Made by a program: the position numbers and the translations under genes. Under the pieces are notes generated by a model. The model had not been told where the DNA came from, ran no database searches, and saw nothing but the letters and a program-made list of their open reading frames with translations. DNA of 44,790 nucleotides. Origin: Caballeronia glebae. Its GTDB lineage: Bacteria > Pseudomonadota > Gammaproteobacteria > Burkholderiales > Burkholderiaceae. Positions 44,193 through 44,790 of the stretch are shown piece by piece. Where the stretch lies: NCBI RefSeq assembly GCF_001545035.1, contig NZ_FCOJ02000060.1, positions 1-44,790 of the forward strand, written 5' to 3'. Position 1 is the first letter of the stretch, and every line of letters starts with the position of its first letter.

Positions 44193-44642
44193 TTAGTCAG
44201 GTCTGTCCAGACAGTCGGAAAGCCGCCGGGCCGTCGCAAGCTGAGCGTCACGGACCTGGGTGCGGGTAGCGCTGCGCAACTGAGCGTCGTAGACAACCAA
44301 CGCTATACGCAACGCTTCATACTCGGCTCCCGCTGCTTTGAGACCGTCGTTTCCGGGTACATCCCGGTCGAGCCTTACAAGTGCCGCATGAGCCTCTTGC
44401 ACCGCTCCGAGCTGCGCACGTTGATACCCCGCAAGACACAGCTCTTCGGATACCAGGAGTTGTTGCGCCAGCAACGTCAAAAAGTGAGTCGTTCCCTTCC
44501 CTCGATGTAGCGCATCTAAGGCAACCAGACTCCTTAACAAATGCGGGTTCGGGCTGCTGGCCTCGCCAGCTTGCATGAGTGACCCGAGCAGCGGCGAGAT
44601 GGGCCATTTGGCAGGTTTTCGGAAGGTAGATTTCCTGCTCAT
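44193..44642 (-). CDS. Helical hypothetical protein of the DGC-linked module, copy 2
   Basis: A 149-residue helical protein paralogous to 24817-25314, with the same blocks (ISPLLGSLMQAGEA, LLRSLVALDALHRGKGTT, LLVSEELCLAGYQRAQLGAVQEAHAALVRLDRDV, AQLATARRLSDCL). It has a normal stop and a 31-base gap with GGAGG before the cyclase, so this is the unaltered arrangement of the module. It could regulate or partner the cyclase. Function unknown. Confidence 0.72.
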   Translation of the reverse strand: MSRKSTFRKPAKWPISPLLGSLMQAGEASSPNPHLLRSLVALDALHRGKGTTHFLTLLAQQLLVSEELCLAGYQRAQLGAVQEAHAALVRLDRDVPGNDGLKAAGAEYEALRIALVVYDAQLRSATRTQVRDAQLATARRLSDCLDRPD

Positions 44643-44790
44643 CGTGATAAGAAATGCATCGAAGAATACCGGCGTGGTAGGGCGTCAGTCAACAAATGAA
44701 ACTTGAGAGAAGGTCGGCGGTTTCAAGGTTGAAGTGCAACAGCGGTTTTAATGTTTAGAGCCATGAGGTTGAGCTGCCGAAGCGAGTGTT

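Noticed and set aside
1..44790. CRISPR arrays, tRNA or rRNA genes, toxin-antitoxin pairs, retrons or known phage-defence operons
   Set aside because: I looked for regular repeats, cloverleaf-type ends and signature domains and found none that I can support.

Overview
The window looks like an accessory stretch (genomic island, chromid or megaplasmid) of a Burkholderia-group betaproteobacterium (Burkholderia, Paraburkholderia or Caballeronia). Reasons: high GC with strongly GC-biased third codon positions, an imuA-imuB-dnaE2 cassette, a complete ars island of the type common in this group, and DUF4148 and DUF6723 proteins that I associate mainly with these genera. I see no tRNA, rRNA, CRISPR array or replication origin. 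The species is an inference from gene content, not from a marker gene.

Layout. (1) 1-8150: SOS and mutagenesis block. A SRAP/YedK-like DNA-protein crosslink protein and two small unknown genes lie on the minus strand. They face imuA-imuB-dnaE2 on the plus strand, with one clean LexA box between the two groups. Two small unknown genes and a strong hairpin follow. (2) 8350-8910: a frame-broken copy of a membrane-protein gene that is intact at 23414-23773. (3) 9142-15630: arsenic island. Minus strand: unknown gene, broken MFS transporter, arsN2. Plus strand: arsH-arsR-arsI. Minus strand: a second arsR. Plus strand: arsC-acr3. Together these would reduce arsenate, export arsenite, oxidise or demethylate organoarsenicals and sense As(III). 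(4) 16141-20394: non-homologous end-joining block with an intact ligD, a divergent ku that seems internally deleted and stopped early, and a MerR-like/TPR gene that overlaps the ancestral ku end. (5) 20700-27600: decayed zone with a broken arsN2 paralogue, a broken VIT1/CCC1-type transporter, an intact Nudix hydrolase, an intact small membrane protein, a decayed diguanylate cyclase, and gene tails. (6) 27585-29051: an apparently intact Tn5/IS50-like insertion sequence abutting a TetR gene fragment. (7) 29332-33228: two convergent multi-domain histidine kinases with receiver domains. (8) 33400-37000: gene remnants and small unknown genes. (9) 37062-37922: two small heat-shock proteins in tandem. 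(10) 38660-44642: sparse region of small secreted proteins, an intact TetR regulator, and a two-gene module (helical unknown plus diguanylate cyclase) whose cyclase is broken by one missing base inside the GGEEF motif.

The most notable theme is repeated duplication and decay. At least seven gene families occur in the window both as a complete gene and as one or more broken or fragmentary copies: arsN2, ligD tail, the MerR/TPR tail, tetR, the membrane protein, the DGC module, and the 36434-36817 gene. The functions that seem maintained are stress-related: translesion synthesis, crosslink repair, arsenic detoxification, end-joining ligase, and small chaperones. I did not find one clearly new multi-gene system. 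The best candidates for undescribed biology are the SRAP protein with a coiled-coil insert and its two small neighbours, the ku-linked MerR/TPR gene, the helical-protein/DGC module, and the unknown first gene of the arsN2 operon.
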